64,000 nucleotides of DNA from Thalassorhabdus alkalitolerans (GTDB taxonomy: Bacteria; Bacillota; Bacilli; Bacillales; Marinococcaceae): assembly GCF_042656585.1 (NCBI RefSeq), contig NZ_JBHSPG010000023.1. The stretch is one strand, 5' to 3'. Below, in pieces: positions 51,071 through 59,852 of the stretch. The notes under the pieces were generated by a model. The model was not told where the DNA came from. It ran no database searches and worked only from the letters and a program-made list of their open reading frames with translations. A program made the translations under genes and the position numbers. Every line of letters starts with the position of its first letter. Positions within the stretch are counted from its first letter, which is position 1.

Positions 51071-53107
51071 ATGAGAGCAAGAGATTTAATAGTACTGGTA
51101 GGGGTTATTTTGATTGTTATCATGTTAATTATTCCCTTGCCGACCCCCATCCTTGATATTTTGATTATTACCAATATCTCTCTTGCTCTGGTCATTATTC
51201 TTGTGGCCATGAATACAAAGGAACCTCTTGAGTTTTCCATTTTTCCAACTCTATTATTATTGGTTACTTTATTTAGGCTCGGTTTAAATGTTTCCACGAC
51301 CCGTTCTATACTCGGAAATGCCGAAGCTGGAAATGTCATAGATACCTTTGGGCAGTTTGTTGTTGGAGGAAACCCTCTCGTAGGATTTGTAGTGTTTCTA
51401 ATCTTGGTAATTATACAATTTGTAGTCATTGTAAAGGGCTCAGAAAGAGTTTCAGAGGTAGGGGCCAGATTTACTTTGGATGCTATGCCCGGGAAACAAA
51501 TGAGCATAGATGCTGACTTGAATGCAGGGATGATTTCAGACCAGGAAGCTAAGAAAAGACGAGAAAAGATAGAAAAAGAAGCTGACTTTTACGGATCCAT
51601 GGACGGGGCAAGTAAATTTGTAAAAGGGGATGCGATAGCCGGTATAGTGATTGTTATTATTAATATCATTTTTGGCCTTGTCATTGGTATGATGCAGCTG
51701 GGAATGGACCTGGGCACAGCAGCGGGAACGTTCACTCTCCTTACTGTAGGAGATGGACTAGTCAGCCAGATTCCAGCTCTTCTTATTTCAACAGCTACAG
51801 GAATTGTGGTTACCAGGGCAGCCTCAGAAGGGAACCTGAGTCATGATGTTACAAAGCAGCTTTCCTCTCACCCGAAAATGTTGTATGTAGCAGGGGCAAC
51901 CGTATTTTTTCTCGGAGTGTTTACACCGATTAACTTTCTTCTTACTTCAGCAATGGCTGGTGTGTTGGCAGCAGGCGGTTTCTTATTAAGAAACACAGAT
52001 ACCGGCAGTCTCTCCGAAGATGAGAAAGAGGAAGAGGATAACGGTGAAAGTGAGGATATGAAATCCCCGGAAAATGTCGTAAGTCTTCTGACCATTGACC
52101 CTATTGAATTTGAATTTGGTTATGGCCTGATTCCCCTTGCTGATGCTAATCAAGGAGGAGACCTGCTGGACAGGGTCGTCATGATCCGGCGCCAGCTGGC
52201 ATTAGAACTTGGCATGGTGGTGCCAGTGATTAGAATCAGAGACAATATCCAACTGCAGCCAAACGAATATGTCATTAAGATTAAAAGTTATGAAATAGCC
52301 AGGGGTGAACTTCTTCTGGATCATTATATGGCTATGAGTCCTGGAGTTGAAGATGAAGCAGTGTCAGGAATTGAAACGGTCGAGCCTGCTTTTGGTCTTC
52401 CTGCTTTGTGGATAGGAGAAGAAATGAAAGAGCAGGCAGAGCTTTCAGGCTACACAGTGGTAGATCCTCCCTCTGTGGTATCCACTCATTTGACCGAGGT
52501 CATTAAAGCACATGCACATGAACTTCTTGGACGTGAAGAAACAAAGCAGCTGGTTGACCATTTAAAGGAAACCTATCCGACTCTTGTAGAGGAAGTCACG
52601 CCCAACCCATTATCTTTGGGAGAGATTCAAAAAGTGTTAACAAACCTTCTAAAAGAAAAAATGTCAATCAGAAACCTTCCTGTCATTTTTGAAACAATGT
52701 CTGAGTACGGACAGATGACAAAAGATATGGATTTAGTAACAGAATATGTCCGCCAGGCACTGGCAAGGCAAATCACTAAACAATTTGCGGTGGAAGGGGA
52801 ACCATTGTGTGTCATTACCTTGAGCGGAGGCGTGGAAAAAGCAATTGTGGACAACATCAAGCAGACTGAGCATGGGAACTTCCTATCGATGAATCCACAG
52901 GACTCTCAGCCGATTATTGAAGCGGCAGCTTCTGAAGCTGACCGTTTGGCACAAATGGGCCATACTCCAATACTGCTTTGTTCTCCGGCTGTTCGCATGC
53001 ATGTACGTCAATTAATTGAAAGGTATTTTCCTCAGGTATTTGTCCTTTCTTATAATGAGCTCGAGCCTCACGTTGAGGTGCAAAGCATAGGAGTGGTGAA
53101 AACATAA
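51071..53107 (+). CDS. flhA: Flagellar export gate protein FlhA
   Basis: FlhA forms the nonameric export gate that binds chaperone-substrate complexes. The 678 residues comprise about eight membrane helices in the first 310, including the FHIPEP-region motif FPTLLLLVTLFRLGLNVSTTRSIL and GDAIAGIVIVIINIIFGLVIG. The large cytoplasmic domain follows (from about residue 340, with FGYGLIPLADANQGGDLLDRV). The 77-bp gap after flhB contains no obvious signal besides its ribosome site (GAGGAG). Confidence 0.98.
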   Translation: MRARDLIVLVGVILIVIMLIIPLPTPILDILIITNISLALVIILVAMNTKEPLEFSIFPTLLLLVTLFRLGLNVSTTRSILGNAEAGNVIDTFGQFVVGGNPLVGFVVFLILVIIQFVVIVKGSERVSEVGARFTLDAMPGKQMSIDADLNAGMISDQEAKKRREKIEKEADFYGSMDGASKFVKGDAIAGIVIVIINIIFGLVIGMMQLGMDLGTAAGTFTLLTVGDGLVSQIPALLISTATGIVVTRAASEGNLSHDVTKQLSSHPKMLYVAGATVFFLGVFTPINFLLTSAMAGVLAAGGFLLRNTDTGSLSEDEKEEEDNGESEDMKSPENVVSLLTIDPIEFEFGYGLIPLADANQGGDLLDRVVMIRRQLALELGMVVPVIRIRDNIQLQPNEYVIKIKSYEIARGELLLDHYMAMSPGVEDEAVSGIETVEPAFGLPALWIGEEMKEQAELSGYTVVDPPSVVSTHLTEVIKAHAHELLGREETKQLVDHLKETYPTLVEEVTPNPLSLGEIQKVLTNLLKEKMSIRNLPVIFETMSEYGQMTKDMDLVTEYVRQALARQITKQFAVEGEPLCVITLSGGVEKAIVDNIKQTEHGNFLSMNPQDSQPIIEAAASEADRLAQMGHTPILLCSPAVRMHVRQLIERYFPQVFVLSYNELEPHVEVQSIGVVKT

Positions 53108-54255
53108 TGAAAGTGCAAAGGTTTATTGCTAAGGACATGCCGGAAGCAATGAAAAAAATTAAGGGAGAGCTTGGCGAACAGGCTGTCATTCTTCGCTCGA
53201 AATCGATTCAAAGCCCGGGGATTTTTGGCCTGTTCTCAAAAAAAACATTAGAGGTAATTGCTGCGGTTGATGAAGAGATGGTGTTTAAAAGAAAAGATAC
53301 GGTGAAGCCCTCTCAAACTAGACAGGAAAAGGAGCCTCACAAACAGTCTCACTTCAATTATTCTTCCACTGAAATTCAAGAAGAGATGAAGGAAATTAAG
53401 GAAATGGTTAAGGAATTAACCGCTGATGCTGAACTGGAAAAAACCTCTGTTCTGCATCCTGCCTTACGACTCATTCAAACACAATTGACAGAACAGGAAG
53501 TAGAGGCCGGACTTCAAAAAGAGATTCTGGCTTCACTTGTAAAAAGGGTGAAAGAATCGGGTGACACCGAGAAAATAGAAGAAGAAAAAGTCAAGGATTG
53601 GGCGAAGGCTTCCTTAGAAAAATCACTTAGCACCCTTTCTTCAGGAAAAGAACCATCCGGCAGAGAAGTCATTACCTTTGTCGGTCCGACAGGGGTAGGG
53701 AAAACCACGACGATAGCCAAAATTGCTGCCCGCCAACATATTTATGAAAAGAAAAAAGTAGCTCTCCTGACTGCTGATACGTACCGAATCGGGGCGGTTG
53801 AACAGCTGAAAACATACGCCAGCATACTACAAATCCCCATCGAAGTCGTGTACAGCAAGGAAGATTACCACAAGGCACTGGAAAGTTTCGAACAATATGA
53901 CACCGTGCTTGTTGATACGGCCGGAAGAAACTATTACAACAAACTGAATATAGAGGAACTGAAAACGATCATCTCTTTAAATGAAGAAACAAAAACCTGC
54001 CTGGTATTGTCATTAACCTCTAAATACACAGACATGAAAAACATTTTTCAACAGTTTTCCTCGCTGTCCATCGATCAATTTATATTTACAAAGACTGACG
54101 AAACCTCCATTTGCGGACCAATGATAAACCTGATGAAAACAACCGGCATTGGAGCTTCTTTTCTCACAAAGGGGCAAAACGTACCGGAAGATCTGGACGT
54201 GGCTGATACCAGACTGGTAGCCGAATTACTATTTGAGGAAAACGATCATGAATGA
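53107..54255 (+). CDS. flhF: Flagellar placement GTPase FlhF
   Basis: SRP-type GTPase that sets where flagella are built. The 382-residue protein has a basic/variable B domain, a helical N domain, and a G domain with VGPTGVGKTTTIAKIAARQ (about residues 192-210), LLTADTYRIGAVEQLKTYA and LVDTAGRNYYN. Its start overlaps the flhA stop by one base, and its end overlaps flhG, with which it works as an activator pair. Confidence 0.97.
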   Translation: MKVQRFIAKDMPEAMKKIKGELGEQAVILRSKSIQSPGIFGLFSKKTLEVIAAVDEEMVFKRKDTVKPSQTRQEKEPHKQSHFNYSSTEIQEEMKEIKEMVKELTADAELEKTSVLHPALRLIQTQLTEQEVEAGLQKEILASLVKRVKESGDTEKIEEEKVKDWAKASLEKSLSTLSSGKEPSGREVITFVGPTGVGKTTTIAKIAARQHIYEKKKVALLTADTYRIGAVEQLKTYASILQIPIEVVYSKEDYHKALESFEQYDTVLVDTAGRNYYNKLNIEELKTIISLNEETKTCLVLSLTSKYTDMKNIFQQFSSLSIDQFIFTKTDETSICGPMINLMKTTGIGASFLTKGQNVPEDLDVADTRLVAELLFEENDHE

Positions 54256-55114
54256 CCAGGCAGAAAGTCTGCGTAAGTTGATGAACAGCAGAGCAGAAAG
54301 AAGAGAAACTCACATTATTTCGGTAGTCAGCGGCAAAGGGGGAGTCGGGAAAACGAACGTGTCTGTCAACTTCTCAATCGCCCTGGCGCAAAAAGGGAAA
54401 AAAGTGGTTCTTTTCGATATGGATATCGGAATGGCCAATGTAGATATCTTGCTCGGTACACATGCTGCTTTTAACGTAAGAGATATGATCGAAAGAGAAC
54501 TGTCAGTGTGGGATATTATCAACGAGGGTCCTTCAGGTGTTTATTTTGCTGCCGGGGGGTCAGGTCTGTCAGATATTTTTTCTCTAACAGAGGGAAAGAA
54601 AAAGAGATTCCTACATCAGATAGAAATGCTTAATGGCCACTTTGATTATATTATTTTTGACCTTGGAGCAGGTGTATCGAAGAACAGCATGCAATTTGTC
54701 CTTGCCTCCCATGAAGTTTTTTTAGTTACTACACCAGAGCCAACGTCAATTACAGATGCCTACTCAATGATAAAGCATATAACTGCTTGTGATCAAAATC
54801 TGCCGCTTTTTTTGATTGTAAACCGGGCCTTCTATCTAAGTGAGGGGAAAAAGGCCGGAGAAAATCTTCAAAAGGTCAGCAAAAGGTTTTTACATAAAGA
54901 ACTGGCTGTTCTGGGCTTACTTCCTGATGATGATGCCGTTCGGAAAGCAGTTTATAAACAGATCCCTTATTCTTTAGCTTTTCCACGAGCAAAAGTAACC
55001 GGAGCGATAAGAAATGCTTGCAATAAATACCTTGATGAGTCAGAAAGAGAGCCGAGAAAACCTTTTTACTCTTTTATATCCAAATTAAAAGGTTTTATGT
55101 CTTCACCGTCATAG
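54248..55114 (+). CDS. flhG: MinD-like ATPase FlhG (YlxH)
   Basis: FlhG regulates flagellar number and pattern and stimulates FlhF GTPase. The 288-residue MinD/ParA-type ATPase has an N-terminal activator peptide (MNDQAESLRKLM), the deviant Walker A SGKGGVGKT (residues 28-36), DMDIGMANVDILLG and IIFDLGAG. I use ATG 54248, with GAGGA upstream; TTG 54233 is in frame but would place the family N-terminal peptide internally. It overlaps flhF by 8 bp and is followed 16 bp later by cheB. Confidence 0.96.
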   Translation: MNDQAESLRKLMNSRAERRETHIISVVSGKGGVGKTNVSVNFSIALAQKGKKVVLFDMDIGMANVDILLGTHAAFNVRDMIERELSVWDIINEGPSGVYFAAGGSGLSDIFSLTEGKKKRFLHQIEMLNGHFDYIIFDLGAGVSKNSMQFVLASHEVFLVTTPEPTSITDAYSMIKHITACDQNLPLFLIVNRAFYLSEGKKAGENLQKVSKRFLHKELAVLGLLPDDDAVRKAVYKQIPYSLAFPRAKVTGAIRNACNKYLDESEREPRKPFYSFISKLKGFMSSPS

Positions 55115-55130
55115 AAAGGGGCCTGAAAGC

Positions 55131-56192
55131 ATGATCCGCGTACTTGTCGTAGATGATTCAGCTTTTATGCGAAAGGTTATCTCCGACGCTATAAACAGGA
55201 ATGAAGATATGACTGTAGCAGCTACTGCCAGAAATGGAGCAGAGACGATAGAAAAGCTGAGGTATGTAAAGGTAAACGTGATTACACTAGATGTGGAAAT
55301 GCCCCAAAAAAATGGGCTTGACACCTTAAAGGAAATTATGGAAGAGTTTCCTCATCCTGTGGTTATGGTCAGCAGCGCAACTCAGGAAGGAGCACTGCAA
55401 ACGATTGCTGCCATGGAGTTAGGAGCAGTTGATTTTGTAGCCAAGCCCTCGGGGCCAATTTCCCTTGACTTCGACCTTGTCAGGAAAGAGTTGATAGAGA
55501 AAATTAAAATCGCTTCCGAGGCTTTTCATCAATCAATACTTACCAAGGAAAAGAAAGTTGAAATCACGAGAAGTCCTCCTCCTCTTCATCCATCTAACCT
55601 AATGCTAAAGAAAAAAGTCATTGCTATTGGAACCTCTACAGGGGGGCCGCGGGCTCTTCAGCAGCTTTTTTCTGATCTGCCTGGAACGCTGGCAGCACCT
55701 TTACTTATTGTGCAGCACATGCCGGCGGGTTTCACACAGTCATTAGCAAAAAGGCTGAACGACATGTCAGAGCTTACCGTAAAAGAGGCGGAAGATGGGG
55801 AAGTAGCCAGAAATGGAGTAGCGTACATTGCTCCTGGAGGAAAACATGTAACCGTAAAAAACTCGGGAGAAGCCCTAGTGTTAAATCTGCTGGACACTCC
55901 CCCTCAAAATAACCATAAACCATCAGTTGATACATTGTTTACATCTCTGGCTGACATTGCAGGATACTCTGTCGTAGCTGTGATCATGACCGGGATGGGA
56001 GCTGATGGGGCGGTCGGGATCCAAAAGCTTAAGGAAAAGAAGAGCAATATAGCCCTCGCGGAATCAGAAGGCACCTCCACAGTATTTGGAATGCCTAAAG
56101 CGGCGGCACAAACAGGTCAGATAGATGAAGTGGTCCCCCTTTTTAATATGAGTAAGAGCATTCGCCGCTACATCGAAAAAGATTTTTCATAA
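55131..56192 (+). CDS. cheB: Protein-glutamate methylesterase/glutamine deamidase CheB
   Basis: CheB demethylates and deamidates chemoreceptors. The receiver domain has Asp54 in ITLDVEMPQKNG and the lysine in FVAKPSG. The catalytic domain shows Ser in IAIGTSTGGPRAL, His in IVQHMPAGF and Asp in IMTGMGADGAVG. It has 353 residues. In B. subtilis cheA and cheW follow; here cheC starts 16 bp downstream, so the kinase that should activate this receiver is not encoded in the operon. Confidence 0.97.
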   Translation: MIRVLVVDDSAFMRKVISDAINRNEDMTVAATARNGAETIEKLRYVKVNVITLDVEMPQKNGLDTLKEIMEEFPHPVVMVSSATQEGALQTIAAMELGAVDFVAKPSGPISLDFDLVRKELIEKIKIASEAFHQSILTKEKKVEITRSPPPLHPSNLMLKKKVIAIGTSTGGPRALQQLFSDLPGTLAAPLLIVQHMPAGFTQSLAKRLNDMSELTVKEAEDGEVARNGVAYIAPGGKHVTVKNSGEALVLNLLDTPPQNNHKPSVDTLFTSLADIAGYSVVAVIMTGMGADGAVGIQKLKEKKSNIALAESEGTSTVFGMPKAAAQTGQIDEVVPLFNMSKSIRRYIEKDFS

Positions 56193-56208
56193 GGGAAGGA
56201 AAACGCAT

Positions 56209-56835
56209 ATGGACCTTATTCAAAGCTATCATTTGGATATTTTAAAAGAGGCAGCAAACATTGGGGCAGGAAATGCTGCTACGTCGCTATCAAAGCTTAC
56301 AAAAGAAGAGATCGAGATGAATGTTCCTGAGGCAGTGGTTATGCCTTTTCGGGACATTCCGAACCACATAGGCGGGGCGGAAAAAGTGATGGCCTCCGTA
56401 TTTTTCAGACTTACAGGAGAAGCAAAGGGAAACATGTTTTTTATGCTCCCGGAACAGGAGGCAAGAGCCTTCATCTTTGATCTTACAGGAACTTATTTTG
56501 AACGTATCACAGATATACAACATGACCCGCTGGCTGTCTCTTCTTTACAGGAGGTCGGGAATATTCTGGCAGGCTCTTATCTTACAAATTTATCAGAGTT
56601 TTTGCACGTCAGGATACAGCATTCCGTCCCTTCCCTGGCCATTGATATGGCAGGGGCAATATTGGAACATGGCTTACTAGAATGGTCTGAGGTTGGAGAA
56701 TATGCCCTGGTTATGAGTACGGTCTTAAAAAAGAAAGATAGCAGCCACCAAAGTACTGGAGGCCATTTCTTCTTACTACCTGATCCAGAGACGTTTGTCC
56801 GCCTTTTTCAATCTTTAGGAGTCAAAGACCAATGA
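56209..56835 (+). CDS. cheC: CheY-P phosphatase CheC
   Basis: CheC hydrolyses CheY-P and binds CheD, closing the feedback loop of Bacillus chemotaxis. Both phosphatase helices are present: ILKEAANIGAGNAATSLSKL (about residues 10-29) and SSLQEVGNILAGSYLTNLS (about 110-128), each with the Glu and Asn pair. It has 208 residues. It follows cheB after 16 bp with a ribosome site (AAGGGAAGG) and overlaps cheD by 4 bp. Confidence 0.96.
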   Translation: MDLIQSYHLDILKEAANIGAGNAATSLSKLTKEEIEMNVPEAVVMPFRDIPNHIGGAEKVMASVFFRLTGEAKGNMFFMLPEQEARAFIFDLTGTYFERITDIQHDPLAVSSLQEVGNILAGSYLTNLSEFLHVRIQHSVPSLAIDMAGAILEHGLLEWSEVGEYALVMSTVLKKKDSSHQSTGGHFFLLPDPETFVRLFQSLGVKDQ

Positions 56836-57332
56836 GTTCCCGTATCGGACAGGTAAATATTGTAAAAGTATGGATGGCAGACCTTAATATTGCCATTGCT
56901 CCTCAACTCATTCAAACCTCAGGGCTTGGATCTTGTGTGAGTGTAGTCTTGTACGACGAAGAAGCAAAAGCAGCTGGTATGGCCCACATTATGCTTCCTT
57001 CCTCCCGTCTGCATGCTTCGGGAGAATGTAATCGAGCGAAGTATGCAGATTCAGCTATAGAAGACCTGTACTCACTGCTCATTTATCATGGAGCCAGAAG
57101 GAATAAGGTGAAGGCAAAGATTGCAGGAGGGGCTCAAATGTTTGAGGCAGCAAGCTCTGCTCTTAGAATAGGTCCGAGGAACGTGGAAGCGGTCAAGGAG
57201 ACCTTAAAAAAGATGCACATTTTTCTGGCTGCAGAAGATACAGGGGGGAATAGCGGCCGGACCGTACTGTTTGATCCAGCTACTTCTCATTTAAGCATTC
57301 GAACAGTGAATGCAGAAGAGAAAATCATATAG
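56832..57332 (+). CDS. cheD: Chemoreceptor glutamine deamidase CheD
   Basis: CheD deamidates receptor glutamines and is sequestered by CheC. The 166-residue protein keeps the catalytic Cys35 in GLGSCVSVVLYD and His52 in GMAHIMLP, along with the GGAQMF motif. It is translationally coupled to cheC by overlap and followed after 48 bp by sigD. Confidence 0.97.
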   Translation: MSSRIGQVNIVKVWMADLNIAIAPQLIQTSGLGSCVSVVLYDEEAKAAGMAHIMLPSSRLHASGECNRAKYADSAIEDLYSLLIYHGARRNKVKAKIAGGAQMFEAASSALRIGPRNVEAVKETLKKMHIFLAAEDTGGNSGRTVLFDPATSHLSIRTVNAEEKII

Positions 57333-57380
57333 TCCTTGAAAAGAGACCAGGATTTACGAGCATAAAAAGGGGGAGCTTCA

Positions 57381-58148
57381 ATGACAAATGTAACAGCTGG
57401 CAATTACAAAGATTTGTGGGAAAAGTGGGGAAACGATAAAAACACAGAAGCGGCAGATCAATTAGTTGAGGCATATCTCCCCCTTGTGAGATATCACGTG
57501 GGCCGTATTTCCGCCGGACTGCCGCGCAATGTTAATCGAGAAGAAGTCATGAGCCACGGTCTAATGGGACTCTTTGATGCTATCAATAAATTTGATTACT
57601 CCAGAGAATTAAAATTTGACACCTATGCTTCTTTTCGGATAAGAGGGGCTATTATTGATGGACTTCGCCAGGAGGACTGGCTTCCAAGGACTATGCGGGA
57701 AAAAGCCAAAAAAATTGAAGAGTCGGTGGAACGCCTGGAACAACAATACGGCCGCTTTGTTACGGAAGAAGAGATAAGCGAGGAGCTTGGCATGGACAAG
57801 CATGAGGTTCAAAGAATTGTATCCGAAACCTTTTTTGCCAATATCCTGTCTATTGATGAGGAATCCCAGGAGTATGAAAAAGAAGAAACATATCGTGCAA
57901 ACTTGATTGATACCACTGCGATCACTCCTGAGGAGGAGACAGTAAAGAAAGATACGTTTAAAGAGCTGGCTACTATGATCGATCAGTTAAATGAAAGGGA
58001 AAAAGTGGTCGTCAGCCTCTTTTACTACGAAGAACTTACTCTCACTGAAATCGGGCAAGTACTTAACTTATCAACTTCAAGAATTTCACAAATTCATTCT
58101 AAAGCGATTTTGCGATTGAAACAGATTCTTCAAAAAAAAGAGAAGTGA
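57381..58148 (+). CDS. sigD: RNA polymerase sigma factor SigD (motility)
   Basis: FliA-type sigma factor for flagellin, autolysin and late chemotaxis genes. The 255 residues show region 2 (LPLVRYHVGRISAGLP, then FDTYASFRIRGAIIDGLRQEDW), region 3 (VTEEEISEELGMDKHEVQRI) and the region 4.2 helix-turn-helix (LTLTEIGQVLNLSTSRISQIHSKAILRLK). As in B. subtilis, it lies near the end of the long operon, so its level depends on read-through and distance from the promoter. The anti-sigma factor FlgM is not in this window. Confidence 0.98.
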   Translation: MTNVTAGNYKDLWEKWGNDKNTEAADQLVEAYLPLVRYHVGRISAGLPRNVNREEVMSHGLMGLFDAINKFDYSRELKFDTYASFRIRGAIIDGLRQEDWLPRTMREKAKKIEESVERLEQQYGRFVTEEEISEELGMDKHEVQRIVSETFFANILSIDEESQEYEKEETYRANLIDTTAITPEEETVKKDTFKELATMIDQLNEREKVVVSLFYYEELTLTEIGQVLNLSTSRISQIHSKAILRLKQILQKKEK

Positions 58149-58267
58149 TGGACAAGGTCTGGTAGAATAGCTGAGATGAAAGAAGCATGTGCAGTCCCCA
58201 TCCGAAGTAGGAATTTTTATACTAAAGGTCGATGCGTAAAATCGAAACTAAAAAACAAGGTGAAATA

Positions 58268-58753
58268 ATGATATATTTCTTAATTTGTATAAGCTTGTCC
58301 CTTCATTTACTTTCCTTCTATATTATCCTTATTTTTTATAGAAGGTGGCAAAAGGAAGCAGGAATTTTAAAGGATTCTCACAGGCTTACTTCTGAGATAG
58401 AAGATTTACTGGTAGCTTACACAGCTGAAATGAAAGAAGACAATGAGCGATTATTAAAAGAACTAGAACAAAAGACCCCACGAAGTGATGCGACTCATCA
58501 TGATCCTGGAAACAGGAAAGCTGGAAACAACGAAAAGGACAGTAAAAGAATTGAAAGCTCTCGACCTGACCATGATTCATTTCATAAGGAAATGGGAATG
58601 CCTTACATTCCTAATCAAAAGGATAAAGTGGTTCAATCTCCCGCAGCCAAAGCACTTTCGCTGTTTTCAAAAGGGCTGGACAGAGACGAAATAGCTAAAG
58701 AACTGGATATGGGGAAAGGAGAAGTAGAACTTCTCTTAAAATTTTATAAGTAA
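58268..58753 (+). CDS. swrB: Swarming motility protein SwrB-like (YlxL)
   Basis: A single-pass membrane protein at the swrB position, last gene of the fla/che operon. SwrB in B. subtilis activates the FliP-dependent export switch and SigD activity. The N-terminal helix is YFLICISLSLHLLSFYIILIF (about residues 3-23). A charged linker follows, then a C-terminal helix-turn-helix-like module AAKALSLFSKGLDRDEIAKELDMGKGEVELLLKFYK, the part best conserved in the family. ATG 58268 has AAGGTGAAATA upstream. It has 161 residues. Confidence 0.85.
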   Translation: MIYFLICISLSLHLLSFYIILIFYRRWQKEAGILKDSHRLTSEIEDLLVAYTAEMKEDNERLLKELEQKTPRSDATHHDPGNRKAGNNEKDSKRIESSRPDHDSFHKEMGMPYIPNQKDKVVQSPAAKALSLFSKGLDRDEIAKELDMGKGEVELLLKFYK

Positions 58754-58754
58754 T

Positions 58755-58788
58755 TCCTGCTTCCCTCCCTTGCCATTCTGAAGCAGGA
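58755..58788. promoter_or_regulatory. Inverted repeat overlapping the rpsB promoter
   Basis: Perfect 9-bp arms TCCTGCTTC (58755-58763) and GAAGCAGGA (58780-58788) flank a 16-bp loop that contains the rpsB -35 box. There is no T run after it, so it is not a standard terminator for the fla/che operon. Confidence 0.5.
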
Positions 58789-58799
58789 TGTGGTATATT
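58770..58799 (+). promoter_or_regulatory. SigA promoter of rpsB
   Basis: TTGCCA (58770-58775), 18-bp spacer, TATATT (58794-58799), preceded by TGG (extended -10). It predicts a leader of about 110 nt before the rpsB start. Confidence 0.65.
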
Positions 58800-58915
58800 A
58801 TACAACGGTGTTAATCACACACGTTTGTGGATTTGAACAAGGGTGCTGTTATTTACAGTTTTGTTTTAAGATGAGGCAAACGGAGGAATTAAAAACCTTA
58901 AGGAGGATTTATATC

Positions 58916-59665
58916 ATGGGAGTTATTTCAATGAAACAGTTGCTTGAGGCTGGTGTGCATTTTGGACATCAAACTCGCCGCTGGAACCCGAAGATGAGCC
59001 GTTACATTTTCACTGAGCGTAACGGGATTTATATCATCGATTTGCAAAAGACAGTGAAAAAAGTTGAGGAAGCTTACAACTACGTACGTGACGTAGCAGC
59101 AGACGGAGGGAAAGTCCTTTTCGTCGGCACAAAGAAGCAAGCTCAAGATTCAGTACGTGAAGAAGCTCTTCGCTGTGGAATGTACTACATTAACCAACGC
59201 TGGTTAGGTGGAACATTGACAAACTTTGCTACCATCCGTAAGCGTATTGCACGCTTGAAGGATATTGAAAAAATGCAGGAAGACGGTACGTTTGATGTAC
59301 TTCCTAAAAAAGAAGTTATGCTTTTGAAAAAAGAATTAGACCGTCTTGAGAAATTTCTTGGCGGAATTAAAGAAATGAATCAGCTTCCTGACGCTATTTT
59401 CATTATCGATCCTAGAAAAGAGCGCATTGCTATTGCAGAAGCTCATAAGTTAAATATCCCTATCATCTCCATTGTTGATACAAACTGTGACCCTGACGAA
59501 ATTGATTACGTGATTCCTGGTAATGATGACGCGATCCGTGCGGTTCGTCTTCTTACTTCCAAAATGGCTGATGCAGTTGTGGAAGCAACACAAAACAACC
59601 AAGAGCCTGAGCAGGAGCAAGCTCCTCAAGAAGAGGAAGAGGAAACGGTTTCAAGTAATCAATAA
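58916..59665 (+). CDS. rpsB: 30S ribosomal protein S2
   Basis: Small-subunit protein of 249 residues that binds late in 30S assembly and helps S1-type functions. The start MGVISMKQLLEAGVHFGHQTRRWNPKMSRYIF is the bacillar N-terminus, behind AAGGAGGA. The open frame extends 42 codons further upstream, but that part covers the promoter leader and is not coding. The C-terminus carries an acidic glutamate-rich tail. It is followed by a terminator/attenuator and tsf. Confidence 0.98.
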   Translation: MGVISMKQLLEAGVHFGHQTRRWNPKMSRYIFTERNGIYIIDLQKTVKKVEEAYNYVRDVAADGGKVLFVGTKKQAQDSVREEALRCGMYYINQRWLGGTLTNFATIRKRIARLKDIEKMQEDGTFDVLPKKEVMLLKKELDRLEKFLGGIKEMNQLPDAIFIIDPRKERIAIAEAHKLNIPIISIVDTNCDPDEIDYVIPGNDDAIRAVRLLTSKMADAVVEATQNNQEPEQEQAPQEEEEETVSSNQ

Positions 59666-59704
59666 GCAAGGCCAGTCTTGGAGAAACTACATGAATGAAC
59701 GGAT

Positions 59705-59745
59705 CAAGGGTGGTAAAGGGTAAAGCCCTTTATCACCTTTTTTAT
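59705..59745 (+). terminator. Terminator/attenuator between rpsB and tsf
   Basis: A 12-bp stem GGTGGTAAAGGG (59709-59720) / CCCTTTATCACC (59726-59737) with one G-T wobble, a 5-nt loop and a run of six T. I find no convincing promoter between it and tsf, so it probably lets part of the transcription through. Confidence 0.88.
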
Positions 59746-59852
59746 CCTGATTAAATGGTTTTTTTTGCCTTGAGTAAGTGGTAATTCCTTGAATTGCTGA
59801 CTGTATCAGGGAGTAATAGAAGATATTAAATTTGTTTAGGAGGAATTGACAT

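Noticed and set aside
51000..51507. Minus-strand open frame antisense to flhA
   Set aside because: It arises from hydrophobic codon bias of flhA; flhA is unambiguous.
58790..58915. In-frame N-terminal extension of rpsB by 42 codons
   Set aside because: It overlaps the promoter and leader, lacks a ribosome site and is absent from S2 proteins; the AAGGAGGA site fixes ATG 58916.
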